NCBI RefSeq assembly: GCF_003369915.1
Contig: NC_046677.1
Span: forward strand, 11,408,001-11,472,000
From: Drosophila miranda
Lineage: Eukaryota > Arthropoda > Insecta > Diptera > Drosophilidae
Reading direction: 5' to 3'
Length of the DNA: 64,000 nucleotides
The notes beneath the pieces were generated by a model that worked only from the letters and a program-made list of their open reading frames with translations, searched no databases and had not been told where the DNA came from. Position numbers and translations under genes: made by a program. Positions within the stretch are counted from its first letter, which is position 1. Every line of letters begins with the position of its first letter. Of the stretch, positions 14,726-26,484 are shown piece by piece.

Positions 14726-14879
14726 TTCGGCCCTTTTGGGACCTTAAAAAAATTGCCTCACTGTATCAGAACCTTGCGGAACCGAACAGAGGGCGAGTTA
14801 TTGGCTAAAGTTTTCAACTAGCAATAATCGCAGCTCAGTTGTAGCTTCATTGCTTGCGGTATTGCCACTGCACAAGGCT
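14726..14879 (-). ncRNA. divergent U4 snRNA gene or pseudogene
   Basis: Read on the minus strand, this is a U4-type RNA. The 5' end AGCCTTGTGCAGTGGC corresponds to the U4/U6 stem II strand. It is followed by a 5' stem-loop that keeps the K-turn words AATGA and CTGAG, then by ATTGCTAGTTGAAAACTTT, identical to the canonical copy at 35.3 kb and containing the stem I strand. An Sm-like site (AATTTTTTT near 14745-14754) and a 3' hairpin (GGTCCC, AAAA, GGGCC) follow. The central domain differs strongly and is longer than in the canonical copy. Stem II could still pair with U6, with one mismatch and one G-U pair. A PSEA lies upstream, so it may be transcribed. It could be a functional variant or a recently silenced copy; the sequence cannot decide. 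Confidence 0.75.
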
Positions 14880-14924
14880 GGTAAAGAGTTGGAAAAATTC
14901 ACAATCTATATGTACATGAAGGGA

Positions 14925-14945
14925 GCTTTAACCTATTGGGAATTA
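14925..14945 (-). promoter_or_regulatory. PSEA of the divergent U4 copy
   Basis: On the minus strand the site starts TAATTCCCAATAGG and ends TTAAAGC, matching the Drosophila snRNA PSEA pattern in its conserved TAATTCCCAA half. It sits 46-66 bp upstream of the inferred RNA start. A weak PSEB-like CATGTACA follows after 6 bp, whereas the canonical copy has an 8-bp gap. An overlapping TATAG lies 14 bp below the PSEA. The polymerase choice is therefore less clear than for the canonical gene. Confidence 0.7.
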
Positions 14946-16209
14946 TAGAAGTGCATCCATCAAAAAGGGTTGCAAAAACTGGTCAAGCTTTGGGGTAGTG
15001 GCTTCCAAAACCAGTTGCCCCTTAAACAAGTCACCACCAGTTCCAATTACACTCAGAGAGTCAGAGCAGATTTTTGCGAAGCTTTATCAAGGGCTGGCCA
15101 CTAGTTTCCCCCCTTAGCTATTGAATTTTTATGACCTAACAAGCAAATTCTTCCTGCCGAAACCACTTCGATGATGACCATTGCCCGCATCAGACACGCA
15201 CTCCCATTCAACATTGATGGGTCCCGCAACATAAAAAAAACGAGAAAACAGAAAAGGGCAATGAATGGTTTGGGATGGGAAAGAAGAGAGGAGAAAGAGG
15301 AGTAGCTGTGAAAGGGTCAAGTGTGGATCTGCTGATGCTGCTGCTGTTGCGTTCTGGCCAGATACTTGGATTATGGCAGTTAAGCGGCTTGGCCCACTGT
15401 GCGGCGGTGGCCAAACTGTAAATTGTAAGCTGCTTTAAGGCAACAGCAGCCAGACATCGACCGTCGAAAATTTCCTTAAAGTTAAATGCCACTCAACAAT
15501 CAGCATTCCACCTCAGACAATTTCGCGGCCTTTATGGGGTCCTGGACCCTGAATGCCAGCACTCGACTCGACGCCGATCCGGGCCCGGCCTGCCAAATGG
15601 CTGAATGGCCAAAGGTTTTTGTATTGCGCTTTGTAATTTAAATGGCTCTTTTATGGTGCAGGCAATAAAATGTACAAATAAGGGTTAATTATGTCCCGGT
15701 AGTTGACGGGTCTATGGGCCCTTAAGATGCCCAAATTTGTGGGTGGCAATTGGCTGTCGGGAATGTTAATGAGTGCGGATTAAAAAGCTGCTGTTGTCTG
15801 CCCTGAATGTCCCTGCCATTGTTTCAATAAAACGCTTGTTTGGAAAGGAATTGGTTGGAAAGTACGCCGGAGATTCGAAGTAGCAGGAATCCCAGTGTAC
15901 AAGGTGTTTAGGGCAGCAGCTGAAACAGAGCAACAGCGATGTTAGCACCCAGGATAACAGTTACGACTCTCGTTTACAGCTTGTAGACGGAACCGATCTC
16001 ACAATCCACAGGGCTCCCGAACGACCTTAGCTTGTAATAATAACTCCTCCCACATCTACTACTTTATCCACTCTGCCACAAACAGAAAGCCAGTTCTTTT
16101 TTCTTTTAAATTATATCATGGTTTCCCTTCAAAGCTTAGCTCTATAGTATCCTATCTCTATTCTATATACATATTTCACTGAATGTTTGCAAGCCTTTCC
16201 ATCCATTTA
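14946..16209. other. intergenic stretch
   Basis: No gene is supported here. The right end contains the 3' flank of the first glutamate receptor gene. Confidence 0.6.
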
Positions 16210-19200
16210 CTACTCCGCTCTTTTCTTTGTCTTTTTCCTCTTTTTTTCGTTAGAGGCACTCGATAACTGTTGCAGGGAGGAGTAGCCCGTGGAGGTCGAG
16301 TCTCGACTCTGGCGATAGGTGTGCAAAGGCTTCCTAGTCAGCCAGAAGCGTAAGAGAAAGTTAATCTCTGCTTTCAAAGCCAACTTGGTGGGTATCTATA
16401 AATATAGAACTATTAATCATCATATTCAAAGGACATATTTATAAAAGAACAAACCCTCTCTTTCACAGCGATGCGATGGACATGCCATAGAAACTCTGCT
16501 ATGCCAATGAGAAATGCAATAAATAGGCCCACAATGAGCACTACGAAGAGTCCACCCACAGAATCCATATCGAATTGTCCATCATCGATGGTCGAGTCCT
16601 CGACACAAGTACTTTCATTGCTATTGAACCATTTGTTCCTCAAATTGTAGAGAACACCCTGTTCGCTAAGCTTGAGTATACCCACACTGAGATTCGATCG
16701 AAAATTGGCATCTATAGAGGCAATAGAAAAAAAATATAGAATTCTCATGGAGAAATGCAGATAGGTACATTCAACACTCACTCAATGGCACTGCTATGCC
16801 GTAATGCTTCTCGCCAAAACTCTCTCCAATTTGTGTTAGCTCACAATTCCTCTGCACATAGTACTGCAGATTGGTGGTCTCCATCAGAAAGGCATAGGCT
16901 CCACGGCTTAGTTTTACCCGATCCACACCTTCTTCGTTGTTTTTAGTGAAGGCATCTGGCTTAAAAGACAACATCTTGTTCCAGGCCATGCGATTCTCCG
17001 TGTCATTCGATTCGGAAAAGTAAACGGATGTGGCTCCACCGCGTATGGTCCCGAACTGTACCTTATTTTGGTCAATAAGGTCATGCAGGGAGGCTATATT
17101 CCCCGACAACTTGGAAGAGGTTATAAAGGCAGCCAGTTTCGCGATATATGTCTGAGATATGAGCAGGGCAAAGATCCACCAGAAGGCGGTCAGCAGGCGC
17201 ATAGGAAGGCCCCTGGAAAAAAATAAATAAAATATAAAAAATAAATAAATGTATTCCGATTTACTTACCTTGGCAACAGATCACAGCCTTGCGTTAGTAT
17301 AGAACCCAACACCAGCCACATGGTATTATGCATATTCCAGATATTGTGACGCACCAGCTCATGATTGGCATTCTCCGTTGGAGGTTCCCATGATCCATGA
17401 TCCATGCGTCCGGCCAAAATCATGGCCATCGATGTGATCATCATGGCAATCATTACATAAAGCCAAACCTCCACACCATACGGATTGAGGAAGCCATAAA
17501 TATCCGCCTTGGGCGGCGGCTCCTTGTACGACAGAATGCTAATGCCCAATTGCATGAAGGGTACAGTGAAATCCACAACTGAGCGACGTGCCTGGGTAAT
17601 GGTCAAGTCACAGATACCTATTTGAGCATTCTAGAATGAGAGTAGAGGAAATTGTGCTGTGTATCTTTTAAGTAAAGATGCTGTATCTTACATTGTCAAT
17701 CAGCTGTCGTATGATGCCATCCCATTCATCGGTAGCCGCATCATAGCTACCATATTTATTATCCCTAACAGGTTCGAAATCGAAATCAAATTTGCATTCC
17801 TCTGCCAATTTATATATTAAATCCACGGCATAGCCCTCAAAGCGTTCATTGCCTTCATAGTGAACGCCTTCGGGTTCGTCTCTAAAAAAAGGTGTAGAGA
17901 TATATAGAAGACATAGCTAAAATATAGGGTTTACTTACCGCCAGCTAAAGTACGGCTTACCCACACGAGTGGCCACTGTAAACCGCACGGGTTTCTGCGA
18001 GAAATCCTCTTTGTTCTCCAGACGTCTCTGCTTCACCGCCTGAGTGGAGTTCTCCTTTATTTTCTCAATATCCACAAGCTGAAAATCTTTATTCCAAATG
18101 TGGGTCACGCGATCGATGAGAGGATTGTACACTTCCAAATTGAAATCCTCACGCTGGCCATTCGCATTGATCTTCAGACGTTGGGTCTTGAAGGGAGGCT
18201 TTATTTGCTTCGGTGTGAGCTGAAATATCATTTAAGATTAGCAATTGATTGGATTTTTATGAGCTCTCATCTACCTCCTTCATTTTCTGTACTACATGTG
18301 GTCCTGGTTGCCAAAAGCCATGGCCGCAGCTAAACTGTGGCATATAGAAACCTGATCGTTGACTCATATCCAGCAGAGCATTGTAGAATAGAACCACAGC
18401 ATCATAGACAAGCTGCGTTCCTAGAGAATCAAACTTTATACAAAATATTAATTTACGAACCCATTAAAGTCAGTTTTATACTGAGGACCTACCCTAGTAT
18501 CCACTTCATTGTCGAATACGTCAATTTCATCATGAACTGGCGGTGGAATATATGTTCTTAGTCTTACAGCTGCCACTGTCACTGTAAACTCTCTGGAATA
18601 GAAACGATCTATGCCACTAACATGGGTATCCAGATTGGTTAGGAATAGATTCTGCGAAAGAAGAAATCATCAAAAATCAATCATTTATTGTTGTATATCA
18701 AGGATACTCACATTAAAAGGGCCTGTCATATTAAAGTCTATAGAGGCATTTACTACATCCACCAGAATATCGGAGGGACAATCCAATAGCACAAACTTTT
18801 CTCGGGCATTATTGATTCTTTTCCAGAGTATGCGATAGTCGTCCCCACGCTGGAATTCCTGCATTTTGATACCCGTTTTATGAAGCTGTTTCCAGGCAAA
18901 GATATGCTGCAGGCGATTGAGGTCTAAGGGAGGAAGGGGGTAGGTATTGATTGGGAAAAGCTAACAGACTATTGATGATAGATTCCATAGATATCTAAGA
19001 TGCTGGGAATGCTATTGCGGATATTTAATGTTATAGTAGAGAACAAAATTTCAGTAGAGTGTAAGAGTTTTTAGATGAGACGTTTAAAGAATTTAGTAAG
19101 GTTTTAATACTGAAAAGACAACCTAATAATATACATAGTTAACAATAAGAACATAAACTTAACATAAGTCCCCTGCGCACTCGCTTCGCTTGTACACCAA

Positions 19201-19521
19201 CCCCCGGCTCACTTGCTTAAAGTAAAATATGGGACCAACAACTTTTTTATATAATAGAGTGACAATACTCACGAGTACTCTTCTCATAGGCAATGGTAAA
19301 GGACTTCCAATCGAAGGGCTTGCTGCCCAAAATATCCGAAAAGGCATTCGATAGCATCAGTTCCATTGGTGCCACATTGACAGTCATCTGATGGTTGAGT
19401 CTCTCCCTAAACGACTGCTGGGGATGCCAATCGAACTGTAGATGTGGTATACCCGTCATATTACACAAAACCTCAACAATATCTGCAAAAGAGAGGACGA
19501 TAACAAGAGATATACATATAC

Positions 19522-19575
<54 letters not shown>

Positions 19576-20411
19576 TATATTTTTGTTTAGAATGATCTGG
19601 GGAACTAACAAAACATACAATGAAAGTGCTGAGCAAAACACGAAGAGCACAACACAAACCAAACGACAATCGAGAGGGGGAAATGTATTCTTGGCATCGG
19701 TTCAAAAAGTCGTTTATTTACTGCAAAATTATTTGGATCTTTTGGATGCTGCGTGGCCCGATTTTTATGTGAGAGTGTGTTTGGATATTCTGAAGAATCA
19801 TTAACGAGGTTGGCGGCATAATGGGACGAGCCTTTAGAAGATTCTCCCTCTCTCCCTCTTTCTTGCTCTCTAATCTTTATGGATTTATACATATATGTAT
19901 ATATGGCTAGACATTATTTTATGACGCTAGAGCATATGATTTTTGTTTAAAAATAATTTAACTATGGGCCGGAAAAAGGAAAAAAAACACAAGAACTTAC
20001 CGCTGTTCGTCTTTGAACTTGGTCCAAAAATAGCAGCGACACCATTTCCAATCAATTCGCAAGCTAAAAAATGTTTAAACATATCTATACAATCCTTAAC
20101 GAAGATTGGAAACTACTTACAAAGATCCTGTAAGACAATGCTGTCATCAATTGTCATATAATGTTTGATGGGTTCCAATCGTAGGTTAGGATTTACGGCA
20201 TTCACTTCTTCCACGGCCACATCAAATGCTTCAGCGAGCTTCATTTCCGTATCGAAGAAAATGGCACCTAAATGAACATTATATTACATATTTACTATAT
20301 ACAAGACTCATATGTTCACGTCTACCAACCAATTTTCACCACCAAAGCCTCATCATTGGCGTTGCTGGAACAAAATAGAGCCACTAGCACTAGGAACTGT
20401 TTGACAGACAT
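16210..20411 (-). CDS. ionotropic glutamate receptor, kainate type (clumsy-like), copy A
   Basis: This encodes a ligand-gated cation channel subunit of the animal iGluR family, expected in neuronal membranes. I reconstruct 13 coding exons: 20411-20330, 20267-20121, 20063-20001, 19482-19273, 18923-18712, 18651-18493, 18412-18275, 18219-17939, 17881-17692, 17630-17269, 17212-16782, 16711-16455 and 16395-16210, about 905 residues. A signal peptide (MSVKQFLVLVALFCSSNA) precedes the amino-terminal domain. The S1 lobe keeps the agonist-binding TITQARR arginine. The pore loop (around residues 600-614) reads GSILTQG, with T where Q or R is usual. The M3 motif reads TYIAKLAAF instead of SYTANLAAF, and S2 has GGATS where the others have GGSTS. 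The S2 glutamate (FLMETT) is kept. The join of exons 6 and 7 is ambiguous: the acceptor may be at 18420 or 18412. These deviations suggest altered gating or a modulatory subunit. Confidence 0.88.
19522..19573. repeat. compound (TA)n(GA)n microsatellite
   Basis: A TA run passes directly into a GA run. It lies inside the 518-bp intron between exons 3 and 4 of receptor copy A, which explains why this intron is long for the gene. Confidence 0.95.
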
Positions 20412-21228
20412 CACGATGTGTCACCTAAAGTTAAGCATTATATCGATATGATATATATTTAAGACTCGATATCCCAGTGTTCCAATTCACTTCACGAAAT
20501 ACTCTAGGAAAATGCTCGAAATTTTTGCCAATCGGGCGTAAAAAATAAGTATAGATTGACAAAAAAAACGAAAACTGGTCCGGATCCGTGCCGGGGCACT
20601 GCTCGCAAGGCACTGAGAAAGAAGCACAAAAAATGAAATTTTATGGAGCTGTCTACGATCCCTCTCTCTCTCTCTCTCTCTATCTAGGAGAGCAACAACA
20701 ATCGTGGGTGGAAGGAGCCATTTGTTTTATGGATAACACGCATCACAAAAAAAAGAGAGAGAGAAACGCTCTGTATCGACCAGGCAGACCCTGGGCATCA
20801 TCTGTAGCTGGAAATGGACCAATAAATGAAAACTAAATGTTCTCTAAAATTAGGCTAACCGGACGCCCCCATAGCCGGCTAAGTAGGGTACCACAAAAAA
20901 GCAGTAAGAGAGTCGAATATTTTACACCCTAAGACTGAAACATTTCCTGAGTTTCAGATACTTTTAAAAAGCTCTCAAGCTTTCTAAAACCATCTTTGAG
21001 ATCCACATACAAGTCTCCGATCTAGTCTTATATACCCCTAAAGCACCCTCTAAGTAAGTAGTCCACAAAAAGTCTCTATAAATATAGCACAAAATATATA
21101 TGTATATATAAAAGCGACCAAAACCATAGATTGCCCAATTTCCTTGTGGACTTCTCTTCAGTTTCACGTTCAAGAAATAGTTTTAATTCAACTTTAAATG
21201 TTATTACACAGTTTATGTTTTTGTTTAC
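20412..21228. other. intergenic region between receptor copies A and B
   Basis: It holds the 5' flank of copy A and the 3' flank of copy B, with a (CT)n run at about 20662-20681. I see no further gene. Confidence 0.65.
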
Positions 21229-24200
21229 CTAACTGCCCGTCTTGCTGCGACTCTTCTTCGAGCCAGATGATCTTCGAGAGGAGGATTTGTCGCTGCTACC
21301 GGATATTCTTAGGGGTTTCTTGGGCACCCAAAATTTGAGGGCAAAGATGAGTTCCGCTTTCAGTGCCTGCCAGGGTGTGACACGTTCCTCAACAGCCACA
21401 TGCTGGACATTCCAGAGGAACTCAAATATGCCCAAAATCACGCCAGTGAGCACGCCTCCAGCTAGTACAAGGAATACACCGCCCAGCTCGATAATCGATA
21501 GCTCATCGCCGTCCACCTCATGGAAGGTGTCGCAGGTGACGTTATGGTTCTTCCACCACTTGTTCTTCATTTTGTAAAGCTCACCCTTCTCGCTCAATTG
21601 AAGTATGGAAACACTTAGGTTAGTGCGATAGTCAGCTCCTAAATCGAAATAAGGGAATCTACAAATAAACTTCTCTATAGTTTATGCTAGATAAATTCTT
21701 ACCCAATGGCACTGCCAAACCATAATGTTTCTCTCCAATCTGTTCGCCAATCTGTGTCAAATCGCAGTTCCTTTCAATATTATAGGTAAGGCTGGTGGTC
21801 TCCATCAAAAAAGCATAGGAGCCCTTTTCCTTTCGTACACGTGCGACACCCTCCTTGTTGGTGGTGGTGAATGCCGATGGATTAAAGTCCTTCATTTGAT
21901 TCCAGGCCCTCTGATAGTCGGTCTCATTCGATTCCGAAAAGAACAGCGAAGTACTGCCACCACGCATGCTGCCGTACTTCACTTCATCCTGTTCAATGAG
22001 ACCCTGTAAATCTTTGATGGTACTCTGCCATTTATTACTGGTCAAAAAGGCAGCCAAATTAGCCGTGTAGGTACTGAGCATCATCAAAGCAAAGAACCAC
22101 CACATTCCCGTGAGAATTCGCATGTGAGGGCCTCTGAAAATAAAACAAAATAGTGATCATCTTATGATCTTTTTTCTTTAGAATACCATGTACAACCTGG
22201 GGAGTATATCGCAACCCTGTTGCATGATAGATCCCACCATAAGCCACGTGGAGTTGTTTACATTCCATATATTTTCCAATTCATCGGGGTCTTGGATGGC
22301 CGGATTTGGGGGCAACCATTCGCGATAGGAAAGTCTACAAAAAGAACTTTGAATTGTAAGGCATACATGCCGATCTATAAGGACTCTCACCTGGCTATCA
22401 ACACAAAAGCCAACGTCATCACCAGCTGTGCAAAGATCATGTAGATCCAGACCTCCACAGCAAAGGGTTCTAGGAAGGCAAATTGGTTCTTTGGCTCCGG
22501 AGGACTCTTGTAGTGCAGTATACTGATCCCCAACTGCATAAAGGGAACCGTAAAGTCTACCACAGAGCGTCGAAGTTGGGTGATGGTCAGGTCGCAGACT
22601 CCTATTTGGGCATGCTGGGGTTGGAACTCAAATTAAGAACAAATTTATATAGTTTTCTTTTTGTTACCCACGTGATCTATTAGTTTTCTTATAATGCCAT
22701 CCCATTGCTTGGTCTCTGAATTGTATTTGCCATTGCCATTGACAATCATAAACTCATAATCAAATTCCAAAAGCTCTGACAATTTACTGATGAGATCCAC
22801 AGCATAGCCTTCGTATTTTTCGCGACCTCTGAAGTTCTCATGATCTTCCCTAAAAGAAAGAAGTAGAAGACACTTGAAAAAACATCCACAGACTGCTTTG
22901 GCTTCATACTTCATCATAAAATATGGCTCTTCATAGTGCGTGACAACAGTGTAGACCTTCCTTTGGACCGAGAAATCCTGTGTAGAACCCGAGTCTCCTA
23001 GATCCAGACTAATGTGACGCCTCTTTATCCCATTATCCGGTGTCCAGACCATCAAAGGCTCGTTCACAGTGGGTTTGTAGATCTCCAGATTGAACTGTGT
23101 ACGCTGTCCGTTTTCATCTAGTTTCATGTTTTCCGTCTTGAAATGCGGCTCCACATCATCCTCCGATATTGTTTTCATTTCATTGACTATAAAGGGTCCC
23201 AGCATCCAAGGATTTGGACTGCCACAGTGTCTATTTGGTGGATGATAGGGCTGCATGGCAGCTATAATATTCCTGGCCGAATTGGCAAACAGCACAACAG
23301 CATCGTAGATGAGTATGGGTAGCATCGTTTGGTTTCCCAGTATTTGCTAAGGATAGAAAATGTGAGAGAGGTTCTCTTATTGTCTTTAGATAGAAAGTGA
23401 AGTTCTGCATGAATCCACAGTATTCATAAAATCACAGCTTTACTCATGCCTTATTATAAATTAACCCGCTAATTTCAGTCCGTTTTGAGAGAGCGTTTTT
23501 ACTAATTTACCAAACGAAGCTACTACTGAATCCCAAAAAATCTCTAATACAAACTTACATCCACTCTGCTAATACGCGTCTTTTTCCTCTCAAAGGGATT
23601 GGGATCCACGATTTTCAAACGCACTGATGTGATATTTGCCTTGAAATCTTCATTATAAATATCCTTTAAACCAGAACTATGCGTATTCAGATGGGTGAGG
23701 AACCAGTTCTAGAAATATTATAATTTTTAATAATAGATACTGATATTTTTCCAATGGATAGCCTACCCTAAAAGGTCCCTGTAGCTTAAAGTCCACAGAG
23801 ATCTTGAGTAATTCCTTCAATGTTCCCGGCTCACAATCCAATATGATGCGATGTTCATGGAAGGTCTCGTCTGCCTCTTTCCATAAGACTCGATAATCCC
23901 CTGCATAGTCTGCCAGATTTCTGAGCTTTACGTAGTCGCTGTTAAGAGCATGAATGTTCATAAGATCTTGTAGGCGTGCTAGACCTATAAGAAATACAGA
24001 ATTAGAGATTAAAGGGTATCTAAATGATGGTATAACTCACCCTCTGGCGTTTCGTAGATGAGTGTAAAGGTGCGCCATTCATAGTTCGTTTTGATGATCT
24101 CAAAGTAGGCACGCGATAGAACGGACAAGGTGGGTGCCACATTCACAGACATCTGATGATTTAAATGCTCCTGACGCGTAGCCTCCAGTTTCAGATCGTA

Positions 24201-24749
24201 TTCTATATGTGGAATGCCGGTCGTGTTTGCAATTTGCGCCACAATATCTACAAAAACAAAAAAGAAAAGAGAACAACCAGAATAGAACATATGTCTTCAG
24301 CCTTAGAGAGAAACGTGAACGTACCACTAGCTGCCTTTGAACTTGGTCCGAAAATAGCCGCAACGCCATTGGAAATCAGTTCACAAGCTACACGGAAGAT
24401 GAATTTCTCATAAGTTTACGATGGCCATGTTCTCTTCAAGATCGATACTTACTAATCTGTTGTAGCAGGAAACTATCATTCGATGGCATATATCGCTTGA
24501 TGGTGACAAAACGCAGTTCCGCGAATTTCAAATTATTGACCTCACGAAATGCCTGATCGAAACTGAGTTCGATTTCCTTTTCATTTTCATAGAAAATGGC
24601 ACCTGAACAGAACGGAAATGATTGAATAAATCATTCGAATGAATGACTGAAGACCTACCCACTGTGATTTCATTACGACCATCGCCACTTAGGGCCAAAA
24701 TCGTTTCGAATAATACAAATGCATAAATGTAGACTGGACAGAAATGCAT
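21229..24749 (-). CDS. ionotropic glutamate receptor, kainate type (clumsy-like), copy B
   Basis: A complete iGluR subunit of 898 residues in 12 coding exons: 24749-24659, 24602-24453, 24387-24325, 24247-24041, 23984-23767, 23708-23559, 23346-22910, 22849-22672, 22614-22391, 22334-22197, 22133-21703 and 21638-21229; all phases agree. A signal peptide is followed by an amino-terminal domain (to about residue 415), an S1 lobe with the binding arginine, M1 (548-572), a pore loop GSIMQQG with Q at the Q/R position, M3 with TYTANLAAF, an S2 lobe with GGSTS and FLMETT, and M4 (about 812-838). A short Ser/Lys-rich tail ends TGS. This is the most conventional of the three copies. Exon 11 is 431 nt, exactly as in its two paralogues. 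The intron at 22850-22909 is 60 nt with no in-frame stop. It is transcribed the same way as copy A, 0.8 kb upstream. Confidence 0.92.
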
Positions 24750-25362
24750 TTTACTTTTTTGGCTTCCAAAAACAAAAACACTCGAAACTAATTGAATTTT
24801 CTAAATGCAGCGGCCATTTCGTTTTTTCAATACTCAACTACATATAGACGGCACACACAAACATACACACACAAACTAAGACATACACAAAATTACGTAA
24901 AGTAGAATTTCTAAAATATATTTTTGTGAATTTATTTCAACGCGACGGCAGCATCCAGTCTTGGAGCGCTTTAAACGCCTACTGACGGTCCCCTTTGAAT
25001 GTTGGTCGTGAATGGGGAACACTCTCTCCAGTTCTCTCTGAACTTTACTAGATATACCTATGGTTTCTTTTATGCTCTCCTGAGATTCTTTATGACGCTT
25101 GTCGGTGACGTAGGCGGCATCAGCCAGTCTGGTCTGGTCTGGTTGTGCTCTGATCTATTGCTTCTCGATTATTTTGTTTTGTCAGAGGCTCTTCTTCGCG
25201 ATTGTGTGTGCCAAATATTATGATGTTCTTGATATTGTTTTGGTTTATGGCAGCCTTTTTGATCTACCAAGAGGTTTGATATGATCTCCAAAGAGCTGTC
25301 GAGAGTAATTTGAATAAACAGATCATAAAAATAAAACTCATTGCATTTCGTTTAATGTCACA
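24750..25362. other. intergenic region
   Basis: The 5' flank of receptor copy B and the 3' flank of the minus-strand CFAP299-like gene. No other gene is visible. Confidence 0.65.
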
Positions 25363-26484
25363 TCAATTTTTTCGCCTTATTTTATGATCATAGATAATGA
25401 TCGAACCATTTTTTGCTGATTCCACAAAACTGCACTGTGGATTATCCTCAGTCATGCGCTTTTCAATAAGAATCACACAACCATCGCCCTTGTGCTGGAA
25501 ACACAAACCCTTCATGGCGTCCGGAATAATCTTGTAGTTATCCGAATTATTGTAAAAGACTTTGCCCGTCTTCCATGTGATGAAACTCAGGTCGTTTTCG
25601 TTCGGCTCGAGACGCTGATTACCGGCAAAAATATTGACCCAATCGTGTGCCGAAGAATAGCCCAACTTGCAGTGCCGCAAACTCTGTTCATAGTCAATAT
25701 AGCCGGATATGCTAAAGCCCTTGGAGTCACGAGTGCTTATGAATATAATGCTCTAGGTGGGAATTTGGGAATATAATTTGGTAATATATATTATAAATAA
25801 TCCGAATACTCTTACCGAAATCTCTTTAACGACATTGAGTTTCTCGCGCTCGGCCAGTGCTATGGCCAGTGGATCATTGGCAATAGTATGCTGCGTGAGA
25901 ATATAGTGAGCCCCCAGAGGACCTTTTGCTTGTTCCATCTGAAACTTGGATTCGCTCAACAAAATCTTCCCGGGAATGACTCTAAACGGCACTAACATCT
26001 GCATGACCCGTTCACTTGTCAAGTACCTTCTGTCCTCCAACTTGACAAACTTATTTAGATAGTCTTCATAATCGTATTTGGCTACAGTTTCCGCCAGTAG
26101 CCTATCTTTTTTGGCCAACGTTTCGCTTGGCTTTTCCATGGGCAGAGAAATGTGAGAGAGTGTGCTGATGTCAAGCTTGCTCCCTACTGATCTGAAATCT
26201 ACAGCATTTACGTAATTTTTCCGGATCAAGCGAGTTATACTTGGCCGTTTCGAACGCAGGCCAGATATCCAACTAGGGATGGATTTTCCAACTGTTCCCC
26301 TTGAACTACTGCCAGAACGAGATCCGCTTAAAGTAACCATATTATACCAGTGTGAGTCATTACCAAAAACTGAGGCCAGGCTAGGCATGGGCGCTCCAAG
26401 GGAGCGACTACCGACAGACAATGTAAAACTCGGCCGGGGTCCACCCCATCCATCAGGTGTGGACGTTGAACTGTCGTAAGACAT
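25363..26484 (-). CDS. CFAP299-like protein, long form (copy A)
   Basis: Two exons (26484-25816 and 25752-25363; GTAAGA donor, phase 0) encode 352 residues. The last 230 or so resemble the cilia- and flagella-associated protein 299 (C4orf22) family. Family-like features are YEDYLNKF near the domain start, a helical stretch ending in RVIPGK, the core ISGYIDYEQS after the intron, and a C-terminal IIIYDHKIRRK. About 115 Ser/Gly/Pro-rich residues precede the domain and are missing from the neighbouring copy. The family is linked to flagella and spermatogenesis in vertebrates; a testis or sensory-cilium role here is inference. It is divergent from the plus-strand paralogue starting 0.74 kb away. 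Confidence 0.8.
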
